The position numbers and the translations under genes were made by a program. The notes beneath the pieces are model-generated. The model was not told the origin of the DNA. It did not search any database and saw nothing but the letters and a program-made list of their open reading frames with translations. A stretch of DNA of 64,000 nucleotides from Clostridiales bacterium 38-18 (GTDB lineage Bacteria; Bacillota; Clostridia; Peptostreptococcales; Acidaminobacteraceae): NCBI GenBank assembly GCA_001897605.1, contig MKTL01000006.1:39780-103779 (forward strand), in the 5' to 3' direction. Each line of letters starts with the position of its first letter. Position 1 is the stretch's first letter. Shown piece by piece: positions 52,914 through 60,939 of this stretch.

Positions 52914-53507
52914 ATGAACTTTTTAAAATCAAGTAAGGATGTAACACAAATCAATAAAATATTAGCTTTAGTTTTTTCCGTTCTCGCCTTGATCTTTATC
53001 GTTATTATGGCAACCAATAAGGCTTTCTTTGATTGGGCATTTACGAGACATCAAAACGTACTCAGCTGGTATTTAAGACCCTTGTCTTTAATTCCATTTT
53101 GCTATTTTGCTTATAAACGCAATCCGATGGGGATAGCAGCGACGATATTTTTACTGCTCACCAGTATGGCATGGTTCCCAGTCCCATCATCAGTGGATGA
53201 TAAGGTCATCGGATTTTTACAAGTGGAAAAGGATTACCTAACCTCAACATGGACAGTTGGAAAAATATTAATCAGTTCACTTGTACCGATTACTATGGGC
53301 TTCTTAGCTGCAGCTCTCTGGAAGCGCAAACTTAAGTGGGGTATCTTTGTTTTAATTACCATTGCATTTGCAAAGATGTTTTGGAGCGTCCTCACAGCAG
53401 GTTCAGACGGTACTGCAATTATGGTACCGGCTATGATTGGGCTTGTTATTTGTATCGCAGTCGTTTATTATGGTTTTAAAAGAGCTGAAAAAAAGAAAGT
53501 AGCTTAA
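52914..53507 (+). CDS. Hypothetical membrane protein, probably TetR-regulated
   Basis: This 197-residue protein has about five or six hydrophobic segments and a basic C-terminus (R-A-E-K-K-K). No transporter family is recognised. AAGGAG precedes the start, and the TetR-family gene begins 16 bases after its stop. It is the likely target of that regulator and might confer an export or resistance function. Confidence 0.75.
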   Translation: MNFLKSSKDVTQINKILALVFSVLALIFIVIMATNKAFFDWAFTRHQNVLSWYLRPLSLIPFCYFAYKRNPMGIAATIFLLLTSMAWFPVPSSVDDKVIGFLQVEKDYLTSTWTVGKILISSLVPITMGFLAAALWKRKLKWGIFVLITIAFAKMFWSVLTAGSDGTAIMVPAMIGLVICIAVVYYGFKRAEKKKVA

Positions 53508-53523
53508 GCGTTTGGGAGGACAT

Positions 53524-54159
53524 ATGAGCAATGAAGTTGAAGGTCGCGAGAAGTCTTTTGAGAAAAAAGAAGAAGTCTTAGAAGCGGCACTAAATGAGTT
53601 TATCGAGGCAGATTACGAAAAAGCTTCATTGAATCGGATCATAAAAAACGCAGGCATCAGTAAGGGCACATTTTATTATCACTTTGAAAACAAGGAAGCG
53701 CTTTACTTGTTTCTCTTAACGGAGAGCAATCGTATGAAGTGGCAGTTTATCCAAAGTGAATCGAGCGCTGCACCGGTTGATTTCGCAGCCATGGACATAT
53801 TTGACAAGTTCTTATATCAAGCGGAGCAGGGCTATACATTTGCAAAGAAATACCCCAAGTTTTATCAGCTAAGTGTGATGTTTTCAAGAGAAAAGGGCAA
53901 CCCCATCTACGATAAAGCCTTAAAAGCTTTAGGGGGAGACGGCGACGCTTTAATGAGACAGCTCATCGATGCAGCTTATGAAAATCATGAGTTGGATGCG
54001 TCTTTCGATAAGGGATTTATCGCTCAAATATTAAGCTATCAGTTTATGCACTATGATCAAATCTTTAATGTCGCTACAGACTTAGAACTTAATATGCAAA
54101 ACCTTAAAAATTATGTCGCATTTTTGAGAAATGGATTTGGTGCAAAGAATAATTTGTAA
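53524..54159 (+). CDS. TetR-family transcriptional regulator
   Basis: This protein (about 211 residues) has an N-terminal TetR helix-turn-helix (I-I-K-N-A-G-I-S-K-G-T-F-Y-Y-H-F at about 42-57) and a ligand-binding helical body. The ATG at 53524 is preferred because the GGGAGGA site ends just upstream; a TTG four codons earlier overlaps that site. It is the second gene after the dyad operator at 52829, indicating autoregulation. Confidence 0.9.
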   Translation: MSNEVEGREKSFEKKEEVLEAALNEFIEADYEKASLNRIIKNAGISKGTFYYHFENKEALYLFLLTESNRMKWQFIQSESSAAPVDFAAMDIFDKFLYQAEQGYTFAKKYPKFYQLSVMFSREKGNPIYDKALKALGGDGDALMRQLIDAAYENHELDASFDKGFIAQILSYQFMHYDQIFNVATDLELNMQNLKNYVAFLRNGFGAKNNL

Positions 54160-54296
54160 TCAATGATTGCAGTTTCATGACAAAATGATGTCAATATAAA
54201 TATATGGGTTGCTTGTCAATTTGATTTATGCTTTAATAAGTTCAAAGGTGCAAAGCGCCGTCACAAAAGGTGACACAAAAGAAGGAGGTCGAAAAT

Positions 54297-54365
54297 ATGA
54301 CATGTACAAAATTCAGAGAAAACTTAATAAAATCATATTTTATGACCATCGGTAAACAGGCGTAG
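54297..54365 (+). CDS. Leader peptide of the tet gene (22 residues)
   Basis: GAAGGAGG lies 7-8 bases before this ATG, and the frame ends in TAG after 22 codons. The peptide (MTCTKFRENL start) has no recognised domain and lies between the promoter and the terminator, so it is a stalling-type leader candidate. It is too short to judge by codon bias. Confidence 0.6.
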   Translation: MTCTKFRENLIKSYFMTIGKQA

Positions 54366-54486
54366 GTATTCGTTTCAGACTTTAATGATGCAGTTTTGTA
54401 AGCTTCTAGAGTAACTAGATCAAAGCTAGATCAGAAACGATTTGCTTATCTATACCTAATTAAATCTCTTATAATTTGAGTTGATT

Positions 54487-54511
54487 ACCACAGTCATAAA
54501 CTGTGGTTTTT
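54487..54511 (+). terminator. Attenuator terminator upstream of the tet gene
   Basis: A 7-bp perfect stem ACCACAG / CTGTGGT, a 7-base loop and a T-run lie 56 bases before the tet start codon, inside the leader. Confidence 0.85.
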
Positions 54512-54566
54512 TTGTACCCAAAATTCGGAACAAATCAATCATACAAATAATAGGAGAAAATAATTT

Positions 54567-56423
54567 ATGAAGATGAACATAGGCATATTGGCACATGTAG
54601 ATGCTGGAAAGACAACGATTACAGAGCAAATGTTATATACATGTGGCGTCATAAATGAAATTGGTAGAGTGGACAACGGCAATACGACCACTGATGGGAT
54701 GGCACTCGAAAAAGAGCGCGGGATTACAATTAGACAGGCCACTGTAACCATGAATTATAAAGCGCATAAGATTAATCTGCTGGACACCCCTGGTCACGTT
54801 GATTTTATCTCTGAGGTGGAGCGTTCACTCAGCGTACTCGATGCTGCGATACTTGCGATATCAGCAAAGGAAGGCGTTCAAGCACAGACGAAGGTGATTT
54901 TTAATGCATTGAAGAAGATGGGCATCCCAGTGATCATCATGATTAACAAGGTCGATCGAATGGGAGTTGATCTTTCAGATATAAGGACACAGATTAAAGA
55001 AGAGCTGTCAGACGCCCTCTATCTGGTGAATGCTGTGAACGATGAAGGCGAGAGGCATGCCAGTTTAAGGGCGCTAGATGAAGCTGAGCTAGGTAGTAAT
55101 ATCGAGACCTTGGCGCTGTTAGATGATGGTGTATTTGAAGCATGGTCAAGCGATACCGTAATGACATCAGCGATGCTTTCTGGAAAAGCTAAGACGTATT
55201 TCAACCAAAATAAGCTTTTTCCGGTTTTAAATGGCTCCGCTTTACTTGGACTAGGGATAGAGCCGCTACTTGAGTTACTTTCAGAGTGGGTGGAACCCGT
55301 GATACAGGAAGAGCTTTCGGGAATCGTCTACAAGGTCGATCGAGACAGTCATGGGAATAGACGCTGCTTTACACGCCTTTTCGGAGGCACTCTTGTTTTA
55401 AGAGAATCTTATCCGGTGTATGGCGAGGAGAGAGCGTATAAAATCCTTAAAATGGATGGGTTATTCGGTATCAAACCTAGAAGACAAGACGCCGCTGTCG
55501 CAGGCGATGTGGTGGTCCTTTATACGGACGCTTTAAACGTTGGCGACGTTCTAGGTGAGCTACCTTTGGACCGGCAGCTGGTGCATATCGCGTCACCGAC
55601 ATTAAGAGCAAGAGTTGTGGCTGAGGATTTGGCAATCAGACGTGCGGTTTGCGATGCTCTAACACAGCTTACGGATGAAGATCCCTTTTTAGGGTTTGAG
55701 ATCCATCCTGAGACAGAAGCGATAGAGCTAAAGCTGTTTGGTATGGTTCAAAAGGAAATTATCGAACAGCTTTTGGTTGAGCGATTTGAGATCAACACTC
55801 AGATTTTAGAACCGGAAATCGTTTATCGCTCTAGTATTAAAAACACCACTGAGGCATGTCTTTACATGTACACAGCGGATAACCTTTTACCGGCGACAGT
55901 GGGCTTGGTGATTGAACCTTTAAAGGTCGGTGAAGGGATTGTTTACGAAACCGAAGTGTCATTTGGCGATCTTAAAAAACCTTTTCAAAATGCAGTTAGA
56001 GAGGGTTGTATCTTTGGACTTAAAAAAGGGATGAATCAGCTAGAGGTAACCGATGTCAAGGTGAGATTTGTCTATTCAGAGTTTAATAGTGTTGATAGTA
56101 CGCCCTCTGATTTTAGAAAAGTAGCCGGTCAGGTGGTTCAAATCGCGCTAGGTAAAGCGGATGGCGTTAAGCTTGAACCGATAAATCAATACGAGTTGAT
56201 AATTCCGCAGCTTTTAATCGGTAGGGCAATCGCAGATATCTTAAGGATGAGAGGCAGCTTTGAGGAACCGATGATTAAAGGTGAAATGGCGGTTATAAAA
56301 GGCATTTTACCACTTGAGACTTGCCAATATTATGAGGTTGAACTATCAGATTATACCAGTGGTAAGGGCATCATTTCTTATCAGGCGGGAGGTTATCAGA
56401 TTGCGCCTGAACAAATTGTATAA
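54567..56423 (+). CDS. Tet(M)-family ribosomal protection protein
   Basis: This 618-residue translational GTPase, related to EF-G, removes tetracycline from the ribosome. The GTPase motifs are AHVDAGKTT (9-17), D-T-P-G-H (about 74-78) and N-K-V-D (about 128-131), and the N-terminus is typical of Tet(M)/Tet(O)/Tet(W) proteins. It is about 20 residues shorter than Tet(M), so it may be a diverged chromosomal member; the tetracycline phenotype is inferred. It sits behind its own attenuator leader and has no transfer genes near it. Confidence 0.88.
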   Translation: MKMNIGILAHVDAGKTTITEQMLYTCGVINEIGRVDNGNTTTDGMALEKERGITIRQATVTMNYKAHKINLLDTPGHVDFISEVERSLSVLDAAILAISAKEGVQAQTKVIFNALKKMGIPVIIMINKVDRMGVDLSDIRTQIKEELSDALYLVNAVNDEGERHASLRALDEAELGSNIETLALLDDGVFEAWSSDTVMTSAMLSGKAKTYFNQNKLFPVLNGSALLGLGIEPLLELLSEWVEPVIQEELSGIVYKVDRDSHGNRRCFTRLFGGTLVLRESYPVYGEERAYKILKMDGLFGIKPRRQDAAVAGDVVVLYTDALNVGDVLGELPLDRQLVHIASPTLRARVVAEDLAIRRAVCDALTQLTDEDPFLGFEIHPETEAIELKLFGMVQKEIIEQLLVERFEINTQILEPEIVYRSSIKNTTEACLYMYTADNLLPATVGLVIEPLKVGEGIVYETEVSFGDLKKPFQNAVREGCIFGLKKGMNQLEVTDVKVRFVYSEFNSVDSTPSDFRKVAGQVVQIALGKADGVKLEPINQYELIIPQLLIGRAIADILRMRGSFEEPMIKGEMAVIKGILPLETCQYYEVELSDYTSGKGIISYQAGGYQIAPEQIV

Positions 56424-56521
56424 AATATAATTTTAAATGATGCAAGTTGACTCAATTTCATTTATAATAGGAGAGTATCTTATACTTAGAGAATAAAGGA
56501 AATGAAATTGGAGGAATCGGT

Positions 56522-56890
56522 ATGTTACCATTTGCAATTATTAGTATCACTTTAGCGCTTGTATTTTATACCATAGGGGTATGGGGTGAGCGCTTAAAAG
56601 GCACTCTGACTAAGACACATTTAACGATATTTTGGATAGGATTATTATTTGATACGATTGGTACCACACTTATGAGTCAAATCGCTGGAGATGGCTTTAA
56701 GCTTAACTTTCATGGTATTACAGGCTTAATTGCAATCGTTTTAATGCTGTTCCATGCATTGTGGGCAACCGTGGTTTTAGTTAAAAATGACACTAGAGCT
56801 AAGGCGAATTTTCACAAATTTAGCCTTGTTGTCTGGTTAATTTGGTTGATTCCGTATGTTTCAGGCGCAGTGTTTGGAATGGCTAGATAG
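56522..56890 (+). CDS. Small four-helix membrane protein
   Basis: This 122-residue protein has four hydrophobic segments (about 5-20, 33-50, 65-85, 98-116) and resembles the TIGR03987-type small integral membrane family (S-I-T-L-A-L-V-F-Y-T-I-G-V-W, L-L-F-D-T-I-G-T and the H-A-L-W-A segment). The function is unknown. TTGGAGGA precedes the start. Confidence 0.8.
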   Translation: MLPFAIISITLALVFYTIGVWGERLKGTLTKTHLTIFWIGLLFDTIGTTLMSQIAGDGFKLNFHGITGLIAIVLMLFHALWATVVLVKNDTRAKANFHKFSLVVWLIWLIPYVSGAVFGMAR

Positions 56891-57044
56891 GTATATTGTT
56901 TGAGTTAAAAGGCAGGTTGGTTACGAGACTTGTTCCATTTTGCTTACTGGGTTTAAGTTAATTCTTAATTTGTGGAACTTTGATGCTTTTTTTTCGTCTT
57001 AATACTATGTCAATCAAAACGGAAGATCAATTAGGAGGAGACAT

Positions 57045-57638
57045 ATGATTAAGAAAATGAAATTAAAACCTGTATATACGATGATGTTAGTTCTGGTATT
57101 CGTATTTGCTTTAACTGCGTGTGGTACAGCTAAGGATACTGCAACAACTGAGAATAACACGCCTGATATGACCATTGAAGATCCAAATCTACTAACCAGT
57201 GAGCCAGTTGATGAAGAAACTACTGAAGAGGACACAACCGCAGGTGGCATTATGATCAATCCTGAAGAGTTATTTGAATCTAAATTAACATTAACTGAAG
57301 ACGGTGAAATTTTAAAAATTAATTTTGAGTTTACAAACATTGGTTCTGAGGACCTTTCATTGACCTATATGTCAGGTCAAAGATTTGACTATCAAATTTT
57401 AGATGCATCAGGTGAGACGGTATTAACCTGGTCGGCAAATAAGAGCTTTATCGAGATGATTTCAGAGGTACCAATGGCTGCAGGTGAAACCATCACTTAT
57501 ACTGACGACTTTGATTACAGCGATATGATGGGTGGTAAAATACCAGCAGGTAATTATACACTTAAATTCTTTACAAGCTTCTCAATTGATGAGCAGCTGA
57601 TTACACTTGAAGCAGCTGAAGCATTAACAGTAAAATAA
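57045..57638 (+). CDS. Lipoprotein with BsuPI-type domain
   Basis: This 197-residue exported lipoprotein (lipobox ALTAC, about 22-26) has an acidic/Thr linker and a C-terminal BsuPI-like (intracellular proteinase inhibitor-type, Ig-like) domain at about 80-197. The pattern F-E-F-T-N-I-G-S-E-D-L-S-L and F-D-Y-Q-I-L-D-A-S-G-E-T-V-L-T-W-S is characteristic. Its target is unknown. TAGGAGGA precedes the start. Confidence 0.85.
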   Translation: MIKKMKLKPVYTMMLVLVFVFALTACGTAKDTATTENNTPDMTIEDPNLLTSEPVDEETTEEDTTAGGIMINPEELFESKLTLTEDGEILKINFEFTNIGSEDLSLTYMSGQRFDYQILDASGETVLTWSANKSFIEMISEVPMAAGETITYTDDFDYSDMMGGKIPAGNYTLKFFTSFSIDEQLITLEAAEALTVK

Positions 57639-57692
57639 CAAAGGCTATGCTTGGGAATATTAAACCTAATAAATTGCTTTTGAATCGACCTT

Positions 57693-57731
57693 AAGAATCC
57701 TATGACCTTTCATATAGGATTCTTTTTTTTA
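57693..57731 (+). terminator. Terminator after the BsuPI-type lipoprotein gene
   Basis: An 11-bp perfect stem AAGAATCCTAT / ATAGGATTCTT is followed by a run of T residues. Confidence 0.93.
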
Positions 57732-57841
57732 GCAAACGGTCAATTTAGTTAGCCTTTGTTTTAAAAAGTTCTTTCAATAAACTGTTAATATTTGTATAAT
57801 AAAGTAACCGTTAAATACGGAATACATACTAGGGGGAAAAT

Positions 57842-58135
57842 ATGGAACAAAATGTAACAAGAGATGAGTATGGCAACAAGCAAGAAAAATGGCAGGCACA
57901 TGATTCGTCAAATTCAGGTGTGGTTAGCCTAAAGGAGTGGATCATCACATTGCTCATAATGATGATTCCAATCGTTAACATCGTTATGGTCTTTGTTTGG
58001 GCATTTGGTGGTGGAACAAATCCAAGTAAATCGAATTATTTTAAAGCGACTATTATTGTCGGTATTGCAGGTATAGTTTTATGGTTCTTATTTGTTGGCG
58101 CATTTTTGGCACCAATTTTTAATTCATTGTATTAA
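57842..58135 (+). CDS. Small two-helix membrane protein
   Basis: This 97-residue protein has a polar N-terminus and two hydrophobic segments (about 32-54 and 70-92). It resembles small Firmicutes membrane proteins of unknown function with a G-G-G-T-N-P-S-K-x-N-Y segment between the helices. GGGGGA precedes the ATG. Terminators are present on both sides. Confidence 0.75.
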   Translation: MEQNVTRDEYGNKQEKWQAHDSSNSGVVSLKEWIITLLIMMIPIVNIVMVFVWAFGGGTNPSKSNYFKATIIVGIAGIVLWFLFVGAFLAPIFNSLY

Positions 58136-58137
58136 GT

Positions 58138-58186
58138 AAAAAGCTTGTATTTATGTGAATGCACATAGATACAAGCTTTTGTTTTA
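58138..58186 (+). terminator. Terminator between 57.8 kb gene and minus-strand small frame
   Basis: A 12-bp stem AAAAGCTTGTAT / ATACAAGCTTTT with inner TATGTG / CACATA pairing ends in TTTTGTTTTA. It may serve both strands. Confidence 0.85.
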
Positions 58187-58249
58187 TTTAGACATACTAT
58201 CTAAAAACCAGAGGTTTTTATCATAACCGGTAATATGGTCTTCCACCAT
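58184..58249 (-). CDS. Possible 21-residue peptide
   Basis: A 21-codon frame (MVEDHITGYDK start) on the minus strand has TAAGGAG 6-7 bases before its ATG and ends next to the terminator. It is divergent from the HxlR regulator gene. It may be a true small protein, a leader or a chance frame. It matches nothing I recognise. Confidence 0.4.
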   Translation of the reverse strand: MVEDHITGYDKNLWFLDSMSK

Positions 58250-58276
58250 GTTAATCTCCTTAACTAGAATTTTTAT

Positions 58277-58289
58277 ACGTTAAGAACGT
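58277..58289. promoter_or_regulatory. Dyad ahead of the HxlR gene
   Basis: A dyad ACGTT-AAG-AACGT lies in the gap between the small minus-strand frame and the HxlR gene, near likely AT-rich promoter boxes on both strands (TATACT at about 58314 on +). It is a candidate autoregulatory operator. Confidence 0.4.
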
Positions 58290-58383
58290 TTCTCATTTAC
58301 TAAATTATATGATATACTATAAAAAACAAAAAGAGTCAAATTTGTTACTAAAAGATAAGCTGACTAACAGGTAGGAGAACAAA

Positions 58384-58680
58384 ATGAAACCACAGACAAC
58401 AATGACGGAAGGCTTTAAGCTTATTCATGATATTTTTAGATTGAGATGGATCCCTGAGATTATTTCAACTATTGGAGAAGGCTATCACGGCTATAATGAA
58501 ATTTTATCTCAAATCGATTTTTTGAGTAACACAGAACTTAATAGAAAGCTCAAAGTATTGCTTGAGCGAAACGTTATCGATAAAAAGGAATCAGAGGGCT
58601 ATTATTTAAATGAGTTTGGTGAGGATCTACATCATATTTTTAAGCATTTTTCAGATATGAGTGATAAGTACCTTACTTAA
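58384..58680 (+). CDS. HxlR-family winged-helix regulator
   Basis: This 98-residue DNA-binding protein has the HxlR layout (F-R-L-R-W-I-P-E-I-I-S, L-S-N-T-E-L-N-R-K-L-K-V-L-L-E-R-N-V-I wing region). It is likely a repressor that controls the MFS exporter gene 69 bases downstream. GTAGGAG precedes the start. Confidence 0.85.
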   Translation: MKPQTTMTEGFKLIHDIFRLRWIPEIISTIGEGYHGYNEILSQIDFLSNTELNRKLKVLLERNVIDKKESEGYYLNEFGEDLHHIFKHFSDMSDKYLT

Positions 58681-58749
58681 AGGAGGCAGGGTCTTGGACG
58701 CAATCAGTGTACGAGCTTCGATTTTTTAAAATAAAAATCGGAGGAAAAA

Positions 58750-60012
58750 ATGGAAAATAATATAAAACTAAATAAGAACAGATTATTGTACACGCTATTA
58801 GCGACACAAGCCGTGTCTATTATTGGTACGAGAATGACGGGGGTAGCACTCGGCATTTGGGTGTTTCAAAGAACTGGGCACACAACTGATCTTTTACTGA
58901 TTCCGTTCTTTGCTGAAATGCCGCAACTTTTGTTTGGGCATTATTTAGGTGCGCTCATCGATCGATTTAGAAGAAAATGGGTACTAGTCCTATCTGATTT
59001 TGGACAAGCCTTGGGGACATGGGGATTGATCCTGCTCATACTTTTGGGAGTGTTCCAAATCTGGCAGCTCTATGTTATTGTATTTCTTCAAGGTTTCTTT
59101 TCAGCAATTCAGTCACCAGCCGCTGATGCCACATTGACATTTTTAACTGATGAATCTAATCGTGCTAGAGTAAATGGCTTAAAGGAGATGCTTTTTCCAA
59201 CTGCAAGTATCATTGCACCGGTTATCGCGGGTATTGTCTATGTGAATTTTGGAATACAAGGTGTGGTTACAATTGATCTGTTCTCATTTCTAATAGGGTC
59301 ACTGGTGGTAATTTTTATGAGATTTCCTGAAATTCCAGTCGCTCTTGAAGATACAATTAGTGAGGGAATGAAGGTAGGGGTTAGATATCTACTAGGCTCG
59401 AAGGCGTTAATTGGCATAATCGTTTATGTTGCTGTAATTAACTTTTTGCTGAATGGACCACTAGAGCTTGTGATTCCATATGTTTTATCAATTACAGGTA
59501 ACGAACTGATACTTTCAGTCATAATGGCCATCATGAGTGGGGCTGCCTTTTTAGGAGGGCTTTTAGTAACTATTTTTGGTCTACCGAAAAACAAAAATAG
59601 ATTGATTACACTTATGATGTCTTTAACAGGGTTATCTATGATCGGATTTGGAATTTCAAGACAAGTGCTCCTTTTAGGGCTTTTTCTAGTTTTATGTATG
59701 ATTCCCTTACCTGTACTCAATGCAGTTTTCAGAACGATATTACAGGATACTGTCCCAAAGCATCTTCAAGGACGCGTTTTCTCTATCGCGTATCAGGTGG
59801 CTTATGGCTTAGCACCCTTATCATTTATAGTCGTGGGACCTTTGGTCGATCAGATTCTTGAGCCCACAATGTTGAGGGGAAGCATGGGACTTATATCGCA
59901 ATTGTTTGGTGATCAGGCTGGTTCAGGAATGGGATTGTTACTTGGCTTTGCGGGAGGGATAATCGTAGTTGTAACCCTTGTTTTTCACTACCGAACCAAA
60001 ATAGAAGGATAA
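58750..60012 (+). CDS. Major facilitator superfamily exporter
   Basis: This 420-residue transporter has about twelve membrane helices. An N-terminal G-T-R-M-T-G-V-A-L segment, D-R-F-R-R-K in the loop between helices 2 and 3, and F-R-T-I-L-Q-D-T-V-P-K-H-L-Q-G-R-V-F-S later are typical of the MFS drug/macrolide efflux type (DUF894/MefA-like). It is preceded by ATCGGAGG, where the hairpin CGATTTTT / AAAAATCG may overlap the ribosome binding site. The HxlR regulator upstream suggests inducible efflux. Confidence 0.9.
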   Translation: MENNIKLNKNRLLYTLLATQAVSIIGTRMTGVALGIWVFQRTGHTTDLLLIPFFAEMPQLLFGHYLGALIDRFRRKWVLVLSDFGQALGTWGLILLILLGVFQIWQLYVIVFLQGFFSAIQSPAADATLTFLTDESNRARVNGLKEMLFPTASIIAPVIAGIVYVNFGIQGVVTIDLFSFLIGSLVVIFMRFPEIPVALEDTISEGMKVGVRYLLGSKALIGIIVYVAVINFLLNGPLELVIPYVLSITGNELILSVIMAIMSGAAFLGGLLVTIFGLPKNKNRLITLMMSLTGLSMIGFGISRQVLLLGLFLVLCMIPLPVLNAVFRTILQDTVPKHLQGRVFSIAYQVAYGLAPLSFIVVGPLVDQILEPTMLRGSMGLISQLFGDQAGSGMGLLLGFAGGIIVVVTLVFHYRTKIEG

Positions 60013-60049
60013 TACAAGCACATATTCATTCAATTCTAAAGGACTTTGG

Positions 60050-60078
60050 AAGCCTCAAGTATAAACTTGAGGCTTTTA
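60050..60078 (+). terminator. Terminator of the MFS gene
   Basis: An 11-bp perfect stem (AAGCCTCAAGT and complement) and ATAA loop are followed by TTTT. Confidence 0.9.
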
Positions 60079-60184
60079 TATTTTATAAGCCATGCGAGCT
60101 TGATAAATAAGCCTTTTTACTTAGAAGGAATCATGTACTAAAATCAGAACATAATTTGATTGTAATTTAAAGCATCAAAAATTG

Positions 60185-60244
60185 TTGACAACAAGTAAAT
60201 AGTCTGATAAATTAATGTTAAACAATGTTCATATATGATGAACA
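60185..60244 (+). promoter_or_regulatory. Promoter and dyad of the sugar-acid operon
   Basis: TTGACA (60185-60190), a 17-base spacer and TAAATT (60208-60213) form a likely promoter. The dyad TGTTCAT-ATATG-ATGAACA (60226-60244), with perfect 7-bp arms, covers the expected start site and is a candidate operator, possibly for an IclR- or GntR-type repressor outside the window. Confidence 0.65.
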
Positions 60245-60274
60245 ATAAACATTGAAAACCGAAAGGAGATTAGC

Positions 60275-60928
60275 ATGTCTGAAAAAACGTCAGAATTTAT
60301 AATAGAAAATGGTATAGTTACCATTTGTCGTAAATTATATGGCGAAGATCTTCTAAATCTTGCAAAAGCACTTTATGAAGGTGGAATTAAGCTAATAGAG
60401 GTAACCTTTGATCAAAGTGATGCAGATTGTATCAAGAAAACATCTGATGCGATAGCGATGCTAGTAGCAAATCTAGGAGATAAGATGCTGTTTGGAGCAG
60501 GTACTGTTCTCACCTTAGATCAGGTCAAAGCAGCTGCTGATGCGGGAGCAACTTATATTATCTCACCAAATGTTGATCCAGCAATTATTCGTTATACCAA
60601 AGAGCTGGGTTTAACTTCAATACCGGGTGCGATGACCCCTACAGAAATCGTAAACGCACATCAATATGGCGCCGATATCGTTAAAGTTTTTCCAGCAGGC
60701 TATCTCGGAATCAAATATGTGAAAGACATTAAGGGTCCGATCAGTCACATTCCTTTGTTGGCTGCAGGCGGAATCAATGAAGAAAATATTGGCGAGTTTT
60801 TTAGCTCAGGCTATTTAGGCTTTGGCGTAAGTGGTCGTTTAACTGAAGGTAAACTGATTAAAGAAAAGAACTTTCAAGAATTTACTGAAAGAGCAAAAGC
60901 ATTTGTAAAAGCTTTAAAGGAAGCGTAG
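60275..60928 (+). CDS. KDPG/KHG aldolase
   Basis: This 217-residue class I aldolase of the KDPG family cleaves 2-keto-3-deoxy-6-phosphogluconate (or 4-hydroxy-2-oxoglutarate) to pyruvate and an aldehyde. The glutamate in L-I-E-V-T-F, the Schiff-base lysine in V-K-V-F-P-A-G and the G-A-G-T-V phosphate-side loop are present. It is the first gene of an operon with a KDG-type kinase, a second aldolase and a DapA-family lyase. AAAGGAG precedes the start. Confidence 0.9.
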   Translation: MSEKTSEFIIENGIVTICRKLYGEDLLNLAKALYEGGIKLIEVTFDQSDADCIKKTSDAIAMLVANLGDKMLFGAGTVLTLDQVKAAADAGATYIISPNVDPAIIRYTKELGLTSIPGAMTPTEIVNAHQYGADIVKVFPAGYLGIKYVKDIKGPISHIPLLAAGGINEENIGEFFSSGYLGFGVSGRLTEGKLIKEKNFQEFTERAKAFVKALKEA

Positions 60929-60939
60929 TTGGAGGCAGG

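Larger units (their letters stand above)
54160..54566 (+). promoter_or_regulatory. Attenuator region of the tet gene
   Basis: This 407-base leader has a promoter (TTGCTT, 17-base spacer, TTTAAT at 54209-54237 with a TG extension), two small hairpins (GGTGC-AAA-GCGCC, and GTCAC / GTGAC around 54260-54275), a leader peptide (54297-54365) and a terminator-type hairpin (54487-54511). The layout fits translational-stalling attenuation, as known for ribosomal-protection and erm leaders. Possible antiterminator pairings around AACTAGATC / AGATC (54410-54435) were noticed but not tested. Confidence 0.65.

Noticed and set aside
57014-57340. Minus-strand 108-codon frame opposite the BsuPI-type lipoprotein
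   Set aside because: It overlaps the signal peptide and linker of a clear gene and has low-complexity Ser/Val content expected from the reverse of a Thr/Glu-rich region.
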